Shown: positions 33,849-42,856 of the stretch, one piece after another | Position numbering within the stretch: the first letter of the stretch is position 1 | Layout: each line of letters begins with the position of its first letter | Origin: an uncultured Faecalibacterium sp. | GTDB lineage: Bacteria > Bacillota > Clostridia > Oscillospirales > Ruminococcaceae | Assembly (NCBI GenBank): GCA_900539945.1 | Contig: UQDV01000001.1 | Location: 96,543-160,542, forward strand | DNA length: 64,000 nucleotides | Direction of reading: 5' to 3' | Translations under genes and position numbers: made by a program | Notes under the pieces: generated by a model | Seen by the model: the letters and a program-made list of their open reading frames with translations, nothing else | Told to the model about the DNA's origin: nothing | Database searches by the model: none

Positions 33849-34667
33849 TCAATATTGAAAAAATTCAATGATCAATCGTTCCTTTTTGCTCTTTCCGGGC
33901 AGAGCCGTCAGAGCAAAGCGCCCCTTGCCGCGCACTGTGAACACATCGCCCTCGTACACCGGGGCCGACGGCTTTTCCGCCGGCAGATGGTTGATCTCCA
34001 CCCGGCCTGCGGTGACCAGCTCACTGGCCTGCCCACGGCTGCAACGCAGCATGGCGGCCAGCACGGCGTCCAGCCGCAGCGACGACACCGTTGCGGTGCA
34101 TTTCCGGCGCTCTGCCGTCCGGAACTCCGGCACCTCGTCCGGTGCCAGCAGTCGGGTGGCCAGCTCGGTGCGGCCTGCCTGCAGCAGTTCCTGACAGATC
34201 AGCCGGGCTGCCGGTTCCAATGCGAACACATAGGCCGTGCCGGGCGCATCCGGCGGCAGAACGATGTCGCCCAGCGCCTCGCGCCGGATCTCCAGCCCCA
34301 TCAGGCTGCCAAGGTAGTCCTTGTGGGCGGGCAGCACAGCACCGGCCTGTGCGCGGCACTGCAGCTGCACACAGCAGATGGGGTTTTCCGGGCAGCTGTA
34401 CTCCGGTTCCAGGCAGAGGATCCGGCGTTCCGCCTCCGGCCAGCCGCCGTCAAAGCGGAAGCCGTCTTCCAGCCCGGCGCGGCCCAGAGCGGCGCGGGCA
34501 AGCTCCTGCTCGCGGTCGCTCAGGAAACCGGAATACCGGGCAATGCCGCGGGACTGGGCCGTGCGAGCAAGGTCCTCGATATGCCGCATGAGAAAGCGCT
34601 CTTCATCGGTGCGGGCCGGGACAAAGCCCCGGACTGCATGAACGACCGGATCAATAGAACGCGCCAT
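33849..34667 (-). CDS. ylmH: YlmH-family S4-domain RNA-binding protein
   Basis: A 272-residue protein with a C-terminal S4 domain (SSLRLDAVLAAMLRCSRGQASELVTAGRVEINHLPAE) and the YlmH N-terminal domain with SRGIARYSGFLSDREQELA and KDYLGSLMGLEIRREALGDI. YlmH has been linked to ribosome rescue and to division-cluster function. The start is the ATG preceded by GGAG and overlaps the sepF end by 17 bases. ylmG, usually between sepF and ylmH, is missing. Confidence 0.92.
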   Translation of the reverse strand: MARSIDPVVHAVRGFVPARTDEERFLMRHIEDLARTAQSRGIARYSGFLSDREQELARAALGRAGLEDGFRFDGGWPEAERRILCLEPEYSCPENPICCVQLQCRAQAGAVLPAHKDYLGSLMGLEIRREALGDIVLPPDAPGTAYVFALEPAARLICQELLQAGRTELATRLLAPDEVPEFRTAERRKCTATVSSLRLDAVLAAMLRCSRGQASELVTAGRVEINHLPAEKPSAPVYEGDVFTVRGKGRFALTALPGKSKKERLIIEFFQY

Positions 34668-35112
34668 TGTTCTCCAGCTCGTCCAGCAGGTCACCCATGA
34701 TGTCTACGTTGTACGGGGTGATGATGAAGGTGCTGTTGGCCACACGCTTGATCTGGCCGTTGTTGGCATAGGCCACACCGGACAGGAAGTCCACCAGACG
34801 GCGGGACACTTCCTTGTTGGTGGACTCCAGGTTCAGCACGACGGTGCGCTTGTTGTTCAGATGGTCCGCAATGGTGCTGGCATCCTCAAAGCGCTCCGGC
34901 TTGACCAGGACCACCTTGAGCTGGGTGGTGGCGTGGATGTTGACCACCTTGTTCTTCTTGGCACCCTCGGCCGGCTCTTCGGTCTCGTCATCTGCGCCCA
35001 GGCCGACACCGTTGTTGTTGTTCACCATCTGGGGGCCGTCGTCAATGTACTGATCCTCGTATTCGTCCTCCGAACCAAACAGGCCCTTCTTGAGGCTATC
35101 TACCAAAGACAT
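34651..35112 (-). CDS. sepF: Cell division protein SepF
   Basis: Membrane-associated FtsZ partner, 153 residues. N-terminal amphipathic membrane anchor (MSLVDSLKKGLFG), acidic linker, then the SepF core with VVLVKPERFEDASTIADHLNNKRTVVLNLESTNKEVSRRLVDFLSGVAYA. A strong promoter lies 77 bases upstream. Confidence 0.96.
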   Translation of the reverse strand: MSLVDSLKKGLFGSEDEYEDQYIDDGPQMVNNNNGVGLGADDETEEPAEGAKKNKVVNIHATTQLKVVLVKPERFEDASTIADHLNNKRTVVLNLESTNKEVSRRLVDFLSGVAYANNGQIKRVANSTFIITPYNVDIMGDLLDELENNGAFY

Positions 35113-35188
35113 AATGATCTGCTCCTTTCATTCAGGCAGCGCCGGGCTGCCCGGCATACTTTGCAAAAGAATGCAAATAGCTTTTACT

Positions 35189-35217
35189 ATTATCGGATTT
35201 TTTGACACGGATGTCAA
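35189..35217 (-). promoter_or_regulatory. Sigma-A promoter of sepF cluster
   Basis: Minus strand: consensus TTGACA at 35217-35212, 17-base spacer, GATAAT at 35194-35189. It begins 4 bases after the stop of the HlyD-like gene. Confidence 0.8.
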
Positions 35218-35220
35218 TAA

Positions 35221-36543
35221 CTACAAAAGTTTTCCGTCGTACAAATTTTGTCCGGAAACGATGATTTCGTCATAAAGCCGCACCTGACTCGCCGAACCGT
35301 CGGTTCCCTTGGGCAAAACGAGGATGTAATCGCCGTCGGTCACCAGCGGATGATCGTTGTCCACGGGGTCGATCTTGCAGAAGCGGGCGATGTTGCCGTA
35401 CTTGACGTACACGCCTGGGATGTAGTTTTCGCCCTGCGTCTCTGCCTCGGTGCCGTCCTCCTTGAGGTAGTGCACCGCCGAAGCCGGGATGCGCAGACCG
35501 GTGCTCTCCCCCACCGAGATGCGGGCTGCTGCGTGGTTCAGGCAGAGCACATCGCCGTTGATGACATTGCAGGTGAGCACAAAGCGAGCCAGGCCCTGTT
35601 CTTCGTCAATGGTCACCTCCGAAACGGTGGCCTTGAAGGATCTGTCCGTCTGGCCGGGGAAGCGGATCTGCACACTGGAACTCAGCGGCTTGCCGTTCTG
35701 CCCCAGCAGCTTCTGGCCCTGTTCGGCCGAACACACGCCCACATAGCACCAGGTGAAGCCGGAAACGATCTTGCCGGCACAACCGTCCAGCGGCAGGGTG
35801 GGGTTAGAATCCAGATACGCCTTGAGCTGAGCCGGGTCCTGTGCAAGGATGTCGTCGGCTCCGGCATTGAGCCGCCCGCTGCTGGACGCCCGGACAAAGT
35901 AGCCGGTCTGCGGGGCGGTGATCTGGGTGGGGTTGCCCAGCTGGGCCTGCACGCTCTGGGCCTGCTGGGTCAGAGCCGTGACCTGATCGGTAAAGTTGGC
36001 GGAATCGCCGGTGGCGATCCAGAGCTTGTTCTGGGCCAGCAGGTAGGCATTGGCACCGCTGCTCACCTCGTCGTATGCTCCGGCATCCAGCTCGTCCATC
36101 ATGTCATAAAGGGCCGCCGAGCGCTCCCGCAGCAGGGCGTCCAGCTGCAGGGAGGTGGTGTTCTGGGAGCGCTGCAGCAGGTCGATCTGCTCGGTCAGCT
36201 GGGTGAGCTGCTGGCGCAGCACCGCCTGGGAAGCATCGCTGTAGATCTCCACCACAGCCGTCCCGGCCGAGACGCGCTCGCCGTCGGCCGCGAGATATCC
36301 CAGCGTACCGCTGCCGGAAACATATACCTCATCAAACAGCAGCACACCGTCGGCCTCCACGTTGTCCGACACAGTGGCCGGCAGTGCGGTCTCATATACA
36401 TTCTGCGGGAAGAGGATGTGCAGGGCCTGATATCCCACATAGCATGCAGCCAGCAGCAAAAATGCCGCCAACACCCCGGCCAGCACCGCCAGCGGATGCG
36501 GCTCCCTGCGGTCCCTCCGGCTTTTTTCTGCCCTATCGGCCAT
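35221..36543 (-). CDS. HlyD-like membrane-fusion/adaptor protein
   Basis: A 440-residue protein with one N-terminal membrane segment (about 17-40), an exported biotinyl-lipoyl-like half (VYVSGSGTLGYLAADGERVSAGTAVVEIYS), a coiled-coil hairpin rich in Gln/Leu (about 105-215) and a beta-rich C-terminal half. This is the layout of HlyD/MFP adaptors, but no ABC or RND transporter is nearby. It lies 6 bases after miaA and directly before sepF, in the place where many Firmicutes carry ylmE. Partner and substrate are unknown. Confidence 0.75.
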   Translation of the reverse strand: MADRAEKSRRDRREPHPLAVLAGVLAAFLLLAACYVGYQALHILFPQNVYETALPATVSDNVEADGVLLFDEVYVSGSGTLGYLAADGERVSAGTAVVEIYSDASQAVLRQQLTQLTEQIDLLQRSQNTTSLQLDALLRERSAALYDMMDELDAGAYDEVSSGANAYLLAQNKLWIATGDSANFTDQVTALTQQAQSVQAQLGNPTQITAPQTGYFVRASSSGRLNAGADDILAQDPAQLKAYLDSNPTLPLDGCAGKIVSGFTWCYVGVCSAEQGQKLLGQNGKPLSSSVQIRFPGQTDRSFKATVSEVTIDEEQGLARFVLTCNVINGDVLCLNHAAARISVGESTGLRIPASAVHYLKEDGTEAETQGENYIPGVYVKYGNIARFCKIDPVDNDHPLVTDGDYILVLPKGTDGSASQVRLYDEIIVSGQNLYDGKLL

Positions 36544-36549
36544 TATCCA

Positions 36550-37494
36550 TCATCCTTTCGACAAAAATTCCTGTACGGTACGGCAGGCACACTGCTGCAC
36601 CTCCGGCACCCCGGCATCCAGCCAGACCACGCCTTCCATGTGGCGGAACCAGGTCAGCTGCCGCTTGGCGTAGTTGCGGGAGGCCTGCTTGAGCTTGTCC
36701 GCGCAGGCTTCCAGCGAGGCCGTCTGCTCAAAATACGGGAAGAACTCCTTGTAGCCGATGGCCTGTGCTGCCGTGCGGAAACGGCTGCGGTTGTTCCAGA
36801 CCAGCTCTGCCTCTGCCAGCAGACCGGCATCCAGCATTTTGTCCACCCGCAGGTCGATGCGGCGGTACAGCGCCGCCCGGTCCGGGAAATCCAGCCCTAA
36901 GATCAGGCTGCGATAGGGGCGTTCCGACGGCAGGGATGCCGCCTTCTGCTCGCTGAGCTTTTTGCCGGTGGCGCGGTAATGTTCCAGCGCCCGCAGCACC
37001 CGCACCTGATTGTTGGGGTGGATGACAGCCGCCGCTTCCGGGTCCACCTGCTGCAGCTCGGCGTAAAGGGCGGCACCGCCCTTCTGGGCCAGCTCTTCTG
37101 CCAGCTGCTCCCGCAGACCGGCCGGTGCTTTTTCTTCGGTAAAGCGCACACCGTACAGAAAGCTCTGTACATATAAACCGGTGCCGCCCACCAGAATGGG
37201 CAGATGCCCCCGGCCCGCGATCTCCTGCTCCAGGCGGCCCGCCATGGCAGTGAAATCTGCCACGCTGAATGGTGCGTCCGGTTCCAGGATGTCCACCCCG
37301 TGGTGCGGGATGCCGTGGGTCTCCTCGGGCGTGACCTTGGCGGTGCCCACATCCAGACCCTTGTAGATCTGCATGGAGTCCGCGCTGATTACTTCGCCCC
37401 CGAACTGTTCGGCCAGCGCTACGCCCAAGGCCGTTTTGCCGGTGGCCGTGGGGCCCACCACTGCCACGACCGGGTGTTTATACGATGCGTCCAA
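36550..37494 (-). CDS. miaA: tRNA dimethylallyltransferase MiaA
   Basis: Adds dimethylallyl to A37 of tRNAs that read U-starting codons, 314 residues. P-loop VVGPTATGKTALG, then GGEVISADSMQIYKGLDVGTAK and VGGTGLYVQSFLYG; C-terminal KRQLTWFRH is typical. It overlaps the mutL end by 17 bases. MiaB, the enzyme acting next on the same base, is in the same cluster. Confidence 0.97.
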   Translation of the reverse strand: MDASYKHPVVAVVGPTATGKTALGVALAEQFGGEVISADSMQIYKGLDVGTAKVTPEETHGIPHHGVDILEPDAPFSVADFTAMAGRLEQEIAGRGHLPILVGGTGLYVQSFLYGVRFTEEKAPAGLREQLAEELAQKGGAALYAELQQVDPEAAAVIHPNNQVRVLRALEHYRATGKKLSEQKAASLPSERPYRSLILGLDFPDRAALYRRIDLRVDKMLDAGLLAEAELVWNNRSRFRTAAQAIGYKEFFPYFEQTASLEACADKLKQASRNYAKRQLTWFRHMEGVVWLDAGVPEVQQCACRTVQEFLSKG

Positions 37495-39616
37495 ACTGCT
37501 TTTCCAGCTCCTTTCGGGTCAACTTGAGCACGCAGGGGCGGCCGTGAGGGCAGAAGGGCGGCACTTCGCCGGAAAGGATCTTTTCGGCCAGCGCCAGCAG
37601 CTCCTGCGGGGAGGACTTGTCCCCCGCCTTGATGGCCGCACGGCAGGAGATGGAATGCAGCACCCACTCGGTATGCTCGTTCAGTGCGTCGTGGCCGCCC
37701 TTGAGCAGCTTGTTGGCGATCTCAATGAGCAGGCTTTCGGCGTTCTGCGGTTCCACATCGGCCGGGACCGCCCGCAGCACCACCGTGTTGCCGCCAAAGT
37801 CCGCGATCTCCAGCCCTGCGTTTTCCAGCAGGGGCACATGATCCAGCAGGGCCTGTTTTTCCTCAGCAGACAGGTCAATGGCCGTCGGCTCCAGCAGCAT
37901 CTGACTGGGCACATTGCCGTAGTTGGCTGCCAGCTTTTCGTACAGCTGGCGCTCATGGGCAGCGTGCTTGTCGATGAGGCACAGTTCGTCGCCGCGCTCG
38001 GCCAGAATATAGGTACGGAACACCTCACCCACATAGCGCAGCGGCTCCGGGCCGTCGGCGGGGGCAAAGTTCATCTGCTCCGGCTCCACCGGCTCTTCGG
38101 CAGCTGCTTCCGGTTCCTCCCGTGCAGGCTGTACCGGCGCTGCGGGCTTTTCCGGCTCTTTCACCGGAACGGCAGGCTGCGGGTCCCAGGCCGCCATGTG
38201 GTTCCAGCCTGCCTGCACTTTTGTCTCACCGAAATCCGGTTCCACGTCCAACTGTGTTTCGCTGGCCGCCGCACGGAAGGGTTCAGCAGGCTTTTCCTGC
38301 GGGGCGGCCGGGCTGTGCAGGGTAACAAATGGGTCCAGGATGTCGGCATCCACGCTGCTCTGTTTCCAGCGAGGTTGTGCCGCAGCCGTCGGTTTTTCCG
38401 GCGCAGCAGGTGCAGATGCCTTCGTTGCGGGCTTTGCGGGAGCCACCGGGGCCGGAGCGGACTGCGGCGGGAGGGTGCCCGGGGCCGCCTGCCCCGGAAT
38501 GATGGCAGAAAGTCCTGTAAAGTTGTTTTTCTTTACAGTATTTTCCGGCGATTCTCTGTCAGATACTTCGATCTTGGATTTTTCGTTGGTTTTTGTTTCT
38601 TCAAAGGTGAAATGCCGCTCGCCGGTGCCGGGCTGGGCCAGTGCCAGCTTGACGGCATGGTAAACCACATCAAAGATGTCGTTTTCCCGGGCAAAGCGCA
38701 CCTCGATCTTGGCCGGGTGCACATTCACATCCACCAGGTCTGCCGGCATATCCAGCAGCAGGATGCCGCCAGGGAACTTGCCCTGCATCATGGTGCCCTT
38801 GAACGCCATCTCCATACCGGCCATGATGGTACGGTTGCGGACATAGCGTCCATTGATGTAAAAATGCTGCATGCTGCGGCTGGCGCGGCAGCTCTTGGGC
38901 GGGGTGATGAGACCCCTGATGTGGTAGACGCCCTCCTGGTTGTCCACCTCCACAAGGTCCCGGCTGAACTCCCGGCCCAACACAGAGTAGGCCGCGCCCC
39001 GCAGCTGACCGTCACCGGGGGTGACGTACTGCAGTTTGCCTTCCCGGATGAATTTGATGCTCACCTCCGGGTGGCTGAGGGCCACATGGGTGACCGTGTC
39101 GGCCACGAAGGTGCCCTCGCTGGAGTCCTTTTTGAGGAACTTCATGCGGGCGGGGGTATTGTAGAACAGATCCTGCACCCGGATGGTGGTGCCCACGGCA
39201 CGGGCGCCCGGCTCACGGGAGAGCTCTTCCCCGCCCTCGATGCAGTACACCGTGGCAAATTCGTCCTGCTCAGTGCGGGTGGTCAGCTCCACCCGGGCCA
39301 CGCTGGCAATGGAGGCCAGTGCCTCGCCGCGGAAGCCCAGGGTATGGATGCTGACAAGGTCGTCCGGCGTCTGGATCTTGCTGGTGGCGTGTCGGATGAA
39401 AGCAGTGGAGATGTATTCGGCTTCAATGCCGGTGCCGTTGTCGCTGATCTCGATCAGCTTCACGCCGCCGGACTCAATGCTCACGGTGATCTGGCTGGCA
39501 CCTGCGTCGATGGAGTTTTCCAGCAGCTCCTTGACAACGGACGCCGGACGTTCGACTACCTCACCGGCTGCGATCAGCTCGGCGGTGTGCTTGTCCAGAA
39601 CATGGATCACGGCCAT
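37478..39616 (-). CDS. mutL: DNA mismatch repair protein MutL
   Basis: GHKL ATPase that couples mismatch recognition to strand removal, 712 residues. N-terminal ATPase motifs ELLENSIDAGAS, DNGTGI and GFRGEALASI; NVHPAKIEVRF in the transducer domain; a long Pro/Ala-rich linker (about 350-510); and a C-terminal endonuclease motif DKHAAHERQLYE (the DQHAxxExxxxE signature), so this MutL should nick DNA itself, as expected without MutH. Confidence 0.97.
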   Translation of the reverse strand: MAVIHVLDKHTAELIAAGEVVERPASVVKELLENSIDAGASQITVSIESGGVKLIEISDNGTGIEAEYISTAFIRHATSKIQTPDDLVSIHTLGFRGEALASIASVARVELTTRTEQDEFATVYCIEGGEELSREPGARAVGTTIRVQDLFYNTPARMKFLKKDSSEGTFVADTVTHVALSHPEVSIKFIREGKLQYVTPGDGQLRGAAYSVLGREFSRDLVEVDNQEGVYHIRGLITPPKSCRASRSMQHFYINGRYVRNRTIMAGMEMAFKGTMMQGKFPGGILLLDMPADLVDVNVHPAKIEVRFARENDIFDVVYHAVKLALAQPGTGERHFTFEETKTNEKSKIEVSDRESPENTVKKNNFTGLSAIIPGQAAPGTLPPQSAPAPVAPAKPATKASAPAAPEKPTAAAQPRWKQSSVDADILDPFVTLHSPAAPQEKPAEPFRAAASETQLDVEPDFGETKVQAGWNHMAAWDPQPAVPVKEPEKPAAPVQPAREEPEAAAEEPVEPEQMNFAPADGPEPLRYVGEVFRTYILAERGDELCLIDKHAAHERQLYEKLAANYGNVPSQMLLEPTAIDLSAEEKQALLDHVPLLENAGLEIADFGGNTVVLRAVPADVEPQNAESLLIEIANKLLKGGHDALNEHTEWVLHSISCRAAIKAGDKSSPQELLALAEKILSGEVPPFCPHGRPCVLKLTRKELEKQFGRIV

Positions 39617-39653
39617 GGTCGTTCCCTCCCTTGTGCGTTTTGTAGAGAACGGG

Positions 39654-42269
39654 TCAGCCGTTCAGGCTGCCCTTCAGGGTCTTTTTGAGTTCATAGAGGA
39701 AATTCAGGGCTTCGATGGGGGTCAGGGTCTCCACATCCACGGCTTCCAGCTTTTCCATCATCTCGCTGGGTACTGCCGGGGAGTTGTACTCCTGCAGGGC
39801 ATCAAAGTCCATCTGTTCCACCTTGTTTTTCGGGGCCGTGGCTTCCAGTGCCCGCAGCACCTCGTGGGCGCGGCGGGTCACGCTGCCGGGCAGACCGGCC
39901 AGCTTGGCCACCTCAATGCCGTAGCTGTCATCGGCCGGGCCGCGCACGATGCGCCGCAGGAAGGTGATGTCCTCACCGCGCTTCTTGACCGCGATGTTGT
40001 AGTTCTTTACACCCTCCACGGTGCCTTCCAGCTCGGTCAGCTCGTGGTAGTGGGTGGCAAACAGCGTCTTGCAGCCAAGGCCCTTGGCGGGGTCTGTAAT
40101 GTGCTCCACCACGGCGCGGGCAATGCTCATGCCGTCAAAGGTGGAGGTCCCGCGGCCGATCTCGTCCAGCACCACAAGGCTCTTGGAGGTGGCGTTTTTC
40201 AGGATCTCGGCTACCTCGGTCATCTCCACCATAAAGGTAGACTGCCCGGCAGAAAGGTCGTCCGATGCACCGATGCGGGTAAAGATGGCATCCACCACGC
40301 CCACATGGCAGCTGGCGGCCGGCACAAAGGAGCCGATCTGCGCCATCAGCGCGATGAGCGCATTCTGACGCATGTAGGTCGATTTGCCCGCCATGTTTGG
40401 GCCGGTGATGATCAGGCAGCGGTCCTCGCCGCAGCTGAGGGTGGTATCATTGGGCACAAACAGGCTGCCCTTGAGCACCTGTTCCACCACGGGGTGGCGG
40501 CCCTCGGTGATGGTCAGCTCGTCGCTGTCATCCACCACGGGGCGGCAGTAGTTGTTCTCTGCCGCCACCTGCGCCAGGGCCGTCAGCACATCCAGCTTTG
40601 CCACGGCGTTGGCCGTGCGCTGGATGCGGTCCAGCTGGGCGCTGATGCTCTCCAGAAGCTCGTCGAACAGGCGGCGCTCCAGCGTGATCAGCCGCTCGTG
40701 TGCACCCAGGATCTTGCTTTCCAGCTCCTTGAGCTCCTGCGTAATGTAGCGCTCGCCGCTGGTCAGGGTCTGCTTGCGGATGTAGGTCTCCGGCACCATA
40801 CTTTTGTAGGAGTTGCTGACCTCGATGTAGTAGCCGAACACATGGTTGTAGCCGATCTTCAGCTTGGGGATGCCGGTCTCCTGCCGCAGGCGGGCTTCCA
40901 GCTGGGCCAGGACCCCCTTGGTGTTGTCGCGGATGGAGCGCAGCTCGTCCACCTCGGTGTGGTAGCCCTTGGCGATGACGCCGCCGTCCTTCAGGGTGGA
41001 CGGTGCATCCGGGTCCACGGCCGCATAGATGCGGGCCTTGATGTCCTCCAGCGGGTCGATCTCCTCCGCCAGCTCTGCCAGCTCCGGGCAGCCGCAGGCC
41101 GTTGCCTGCTGCCGGAGGACCGGCAGATGCTCACAGGTCTGGGCCAGCGTATAGATTTCCTTGGGGGTGGCTGAGCCATAGACCGTGCGGGTCATCAGGC
41201 GCTCCATGTCGGCAATGTAGTGCAGCTCGTCGGTCAGGTCGCCGCGCACGACGGTCTGCCGCACAAGGCTCTCCACCGCGTTGAGGCGCTGGTTGATGAG
41301 CTTGCTGGACAACAGCGGCTGCTCGATCCAGCTGCGCAGCATGCGCTTGCCCATGGCCGTGCTGGTCTTGTCCAGCACCCAGAGCAGCGTGCCCCGCTTT
41401 TCGCGGCCGCGCAGCGTCTCGGTGAGTTCCAGATTGGCCCGGGTGACCGGCGACAGACGCATGAACTGCGCCTCGTTGTAGGTCACCACGGTTTTCAGAC
41501 GCTCCACGCCCTTGATCTGGGTGTCGTGCAGATACTCCAGCAGTGCCGCCATGGCAAACCGTACCAGACCGTTTTCGGCCATGCCGGTGGTCTGGGGCCA
41601 GTCACGACCGAACTGGCTCTCCAGCGAAGCCGCCACCAGACCCGGCGCATAGCGCTCATCCTCCACCAGCTCCACCGAGCAGGTCATATTCTTTTTGATG
41701 TAGGCCGTCACTTCGCGGCAGTCCAGCAGGCCGGGGTTCATCAGCACTTCGCTGGGGTGGAAGCGGCACAGCTCGGTGATCACCGCCGGGGCGATCTTGT
41801 CCGCCGCCAGCTCGGTGATGTGGGCCGTGCCGGTGGAGACGTCCGCAAAGCAGAGACCCGCTTTTTTGCCCTTGAGATAGATGCTGGCAATGTAATTGTT
41901 GCGGTCATCCTGCAGCATGCTGCTCTCGATGACCGTGCCGGGGGTGACCACGCGGATGATGTCGCGCTTGACCAGCCCTTTGGCCTTGGCAGGGTCCTCC
42001 ACCTGCTCACAGATGGCCACCTTGTAGCCCTTGGCGATCAGACGCGCCACATAGCCCTCGTAGCTGTGGAAGGGCACGCCGCACATGGGGGCCCGCTCTT
42101 CCAGACCGCACTGCTTGCCGGTCAGGGTCAGATCCAGCTCTTTGGACGCTGTGAGGGCATCCTCAAAGAACATCTCGTAAAAATCGCCGATGCGGTAGAA
42201 CAGGATCTCGTCCTTGTGTTGTTTTTTGATTTCCAGATATTGCTGCATCATGGGCGACAGCTCTGCCAT
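39654..42269 (-). CDS. mutS: DNA mismatch repair protein MutS
   Basis: Mismatch-binding ATPase, 871 residues. Mismatch-recognition motif FYRIGDFYEMF near the N-terminus, Walker A ITGPNMAGKSTYMRQ, Walker B LVVLDEIGRGTSTFDG, and the signature STFMVEM. Start chosen at the ATG after GAGAGGG; an upstream in-frame Met would add 28 residues that match nothing. mutS-mutL-miaA follow each other closely. Confidence 0.97.
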   Translation of the reverse strand: MAELSPMMQQYLEIKKQHKDEILFYRIGDFYEMFFEDALTASKELDLTLTGKQCGLEERAPMCGVPFHSYEGYVARLIAKGYKVAICEQVEDPAKAKGLVKRDIIRVVTPGTVIESSMLQDDRNNYIASIYLKGKKAGLCFADVSTGTAHITELAADKIAPAVITELCRFHPSEVLMNPGLLDCREVTAYIKKNMTCSVELVEDERYAPGLVAASLESQFGRDWPQTTGMAENGLVRFAMAALLEYLHDTQIKGVERLKTVVTYNEAQFMRLSPVTRANLELTETLRGREKRGTLLWVLDKTSTAMGKRMLRSWIEQPLLSSKLINQRLNAVESLVRQTVVRGDLTDELHYIADMERLMTRTVYGSATPKEIYTLAQTCEHLPVLRQQATACGCPELAELAEEIDPLEDIKARIYAAVDPDAPSTLKDGGVIAKGYHTEVDELRSIRDNTKGVLAQLEARLRQETGIPKLKIGYNHVFGYYIEVSNSYKSMVPETYIRKQTLTSGERYITQELKELESKILGAHERLITLERRLFDELLESISAQLDRIQRTANAVAKLDVLTALAQVAAENNYCRPVVDDSDELTITEGRHPVVEQVLKGSLFVPNDTTLSCGEDRCLIITGPNMAGKSTYMRQNALIALMAQIGSFVPAASCHVGVVDAIFTRIGASDDLSAGQSTFMVEMTEVAEILKNATSKSLVVLDEIGRGTSTFDGMSIARAVVEHITDPAKGLGCKTLFATHYHELTELEGTVEGVKNYNIAVKKRGEDITFLRRIVRGPADDSYGIEVAKLAGLPGSVTRRAHEVLRALEATAPKNKVEQMDFDALQEYNSPAVPSEMMEKLEAVDVETLTPIEALNFLYELKKTLKGSLNG

Positions 42270-42334
42270 GGTTTTCCCTCTCTCCCCGTTCGATGGTTCT
42301 GTGCATGGTTTGCGGCCGGTAACCGCCTTTTGCA

Positions 42335-42372
42335 AACAAAACGCGGTCTGCATTGCACAGCCGCGTTTTGTT
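42335..42372 (-). terminator. Terminator after the YlbF/YmcA-type gene
   Basis: AACAAAACGCGG and CCGCGTTTTGTT are exact 12-bp arms; the minus strand continues with T-rich sequence. It separates the miaB unit from mutS. Confidence 0.8.
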
Positions 42373-42382
42373 CCGGATCGTG

Positions 42383-42790
42383 TTAGTGGCAGCCGCCGCA
42401 GGTGGAGCAGCTTCCGGTGCAGGAAGCGGAGGGCTCCTGCACGGTCATCGGGTCGCCGCCGTTCATGGCAGTGTTGATGATGGCATCAATGTAGTTGACC
42501 AGATTTTCGCACTCGCGCTTGGCCTCGTTGTAGGCGGTCATGCCCTCGTCGCCCATGATCTGGCCGTAGAGGTTGTTGACCTTCTCGTTCAGCTCGGTGA
42601 TGCGGGCGTCGTCGCGCTCGCTCTTGCCGATCTCGTTGTTCAGGTCCATGCGGGCCAGGTTGAACTCGCCGATCAGGTTCTGCAGGTTCTCGTCGTTGTC
42701 GTTTGCCTTGCGGGCCTGGTCCAGTGCCAGGTAACGGGGGTCGGTCTGCAGGGCCACTGCAGCGCGCTTGAACAGATCAATGCAATCCAT
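42383..42790 (-). CDS. YlbF/YmcA family protein with Cys-rich tail
   Basis: A 135-residue all-helical protein of the YlbF/YmcA family (helices with VALQTDPRYLALDQARKAND and LARMDLNNEIGKSERDDARITELNEKVN). The last 12 residues carry four Cys and one His (CTGSCSTCGGCH), a likely metal or iron-sulphur site. B. subtilis YmcA and YlbF form the Y-complex with YaaT, which carries iron-sulphur clusters and affects RNase Y. The gene sits between miaB and mutS, as ymcA does in B. subtilis, so YmcA is the better name by position. Confidence 0.8.
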   Translation of the reverse strand: MDCIDLFKRAAVALQTDPRYLALDQARKANDNDENLQNLIGEFNLARMDLNNEIGKSERDDARITELNEKVNNLYGQIMGDEGMTAYNEAKRECENLVNYIDAIINTAMNGGDPMTVQEPSASCTGSCSTCGGCH

Positions 42791-42856
42791 GGTAGTTGTT
42801 CTCCTTGTCGCTTTTTATTGTTTCAGGGGCACACAGCCCCGGAATCGCGTTTTCTC

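Noticed and set aside
37373..39688. 771-codon plus-strand frame
   Set aside because: Antisense to mutL, which has intact ATPase and endonuclease motifs.
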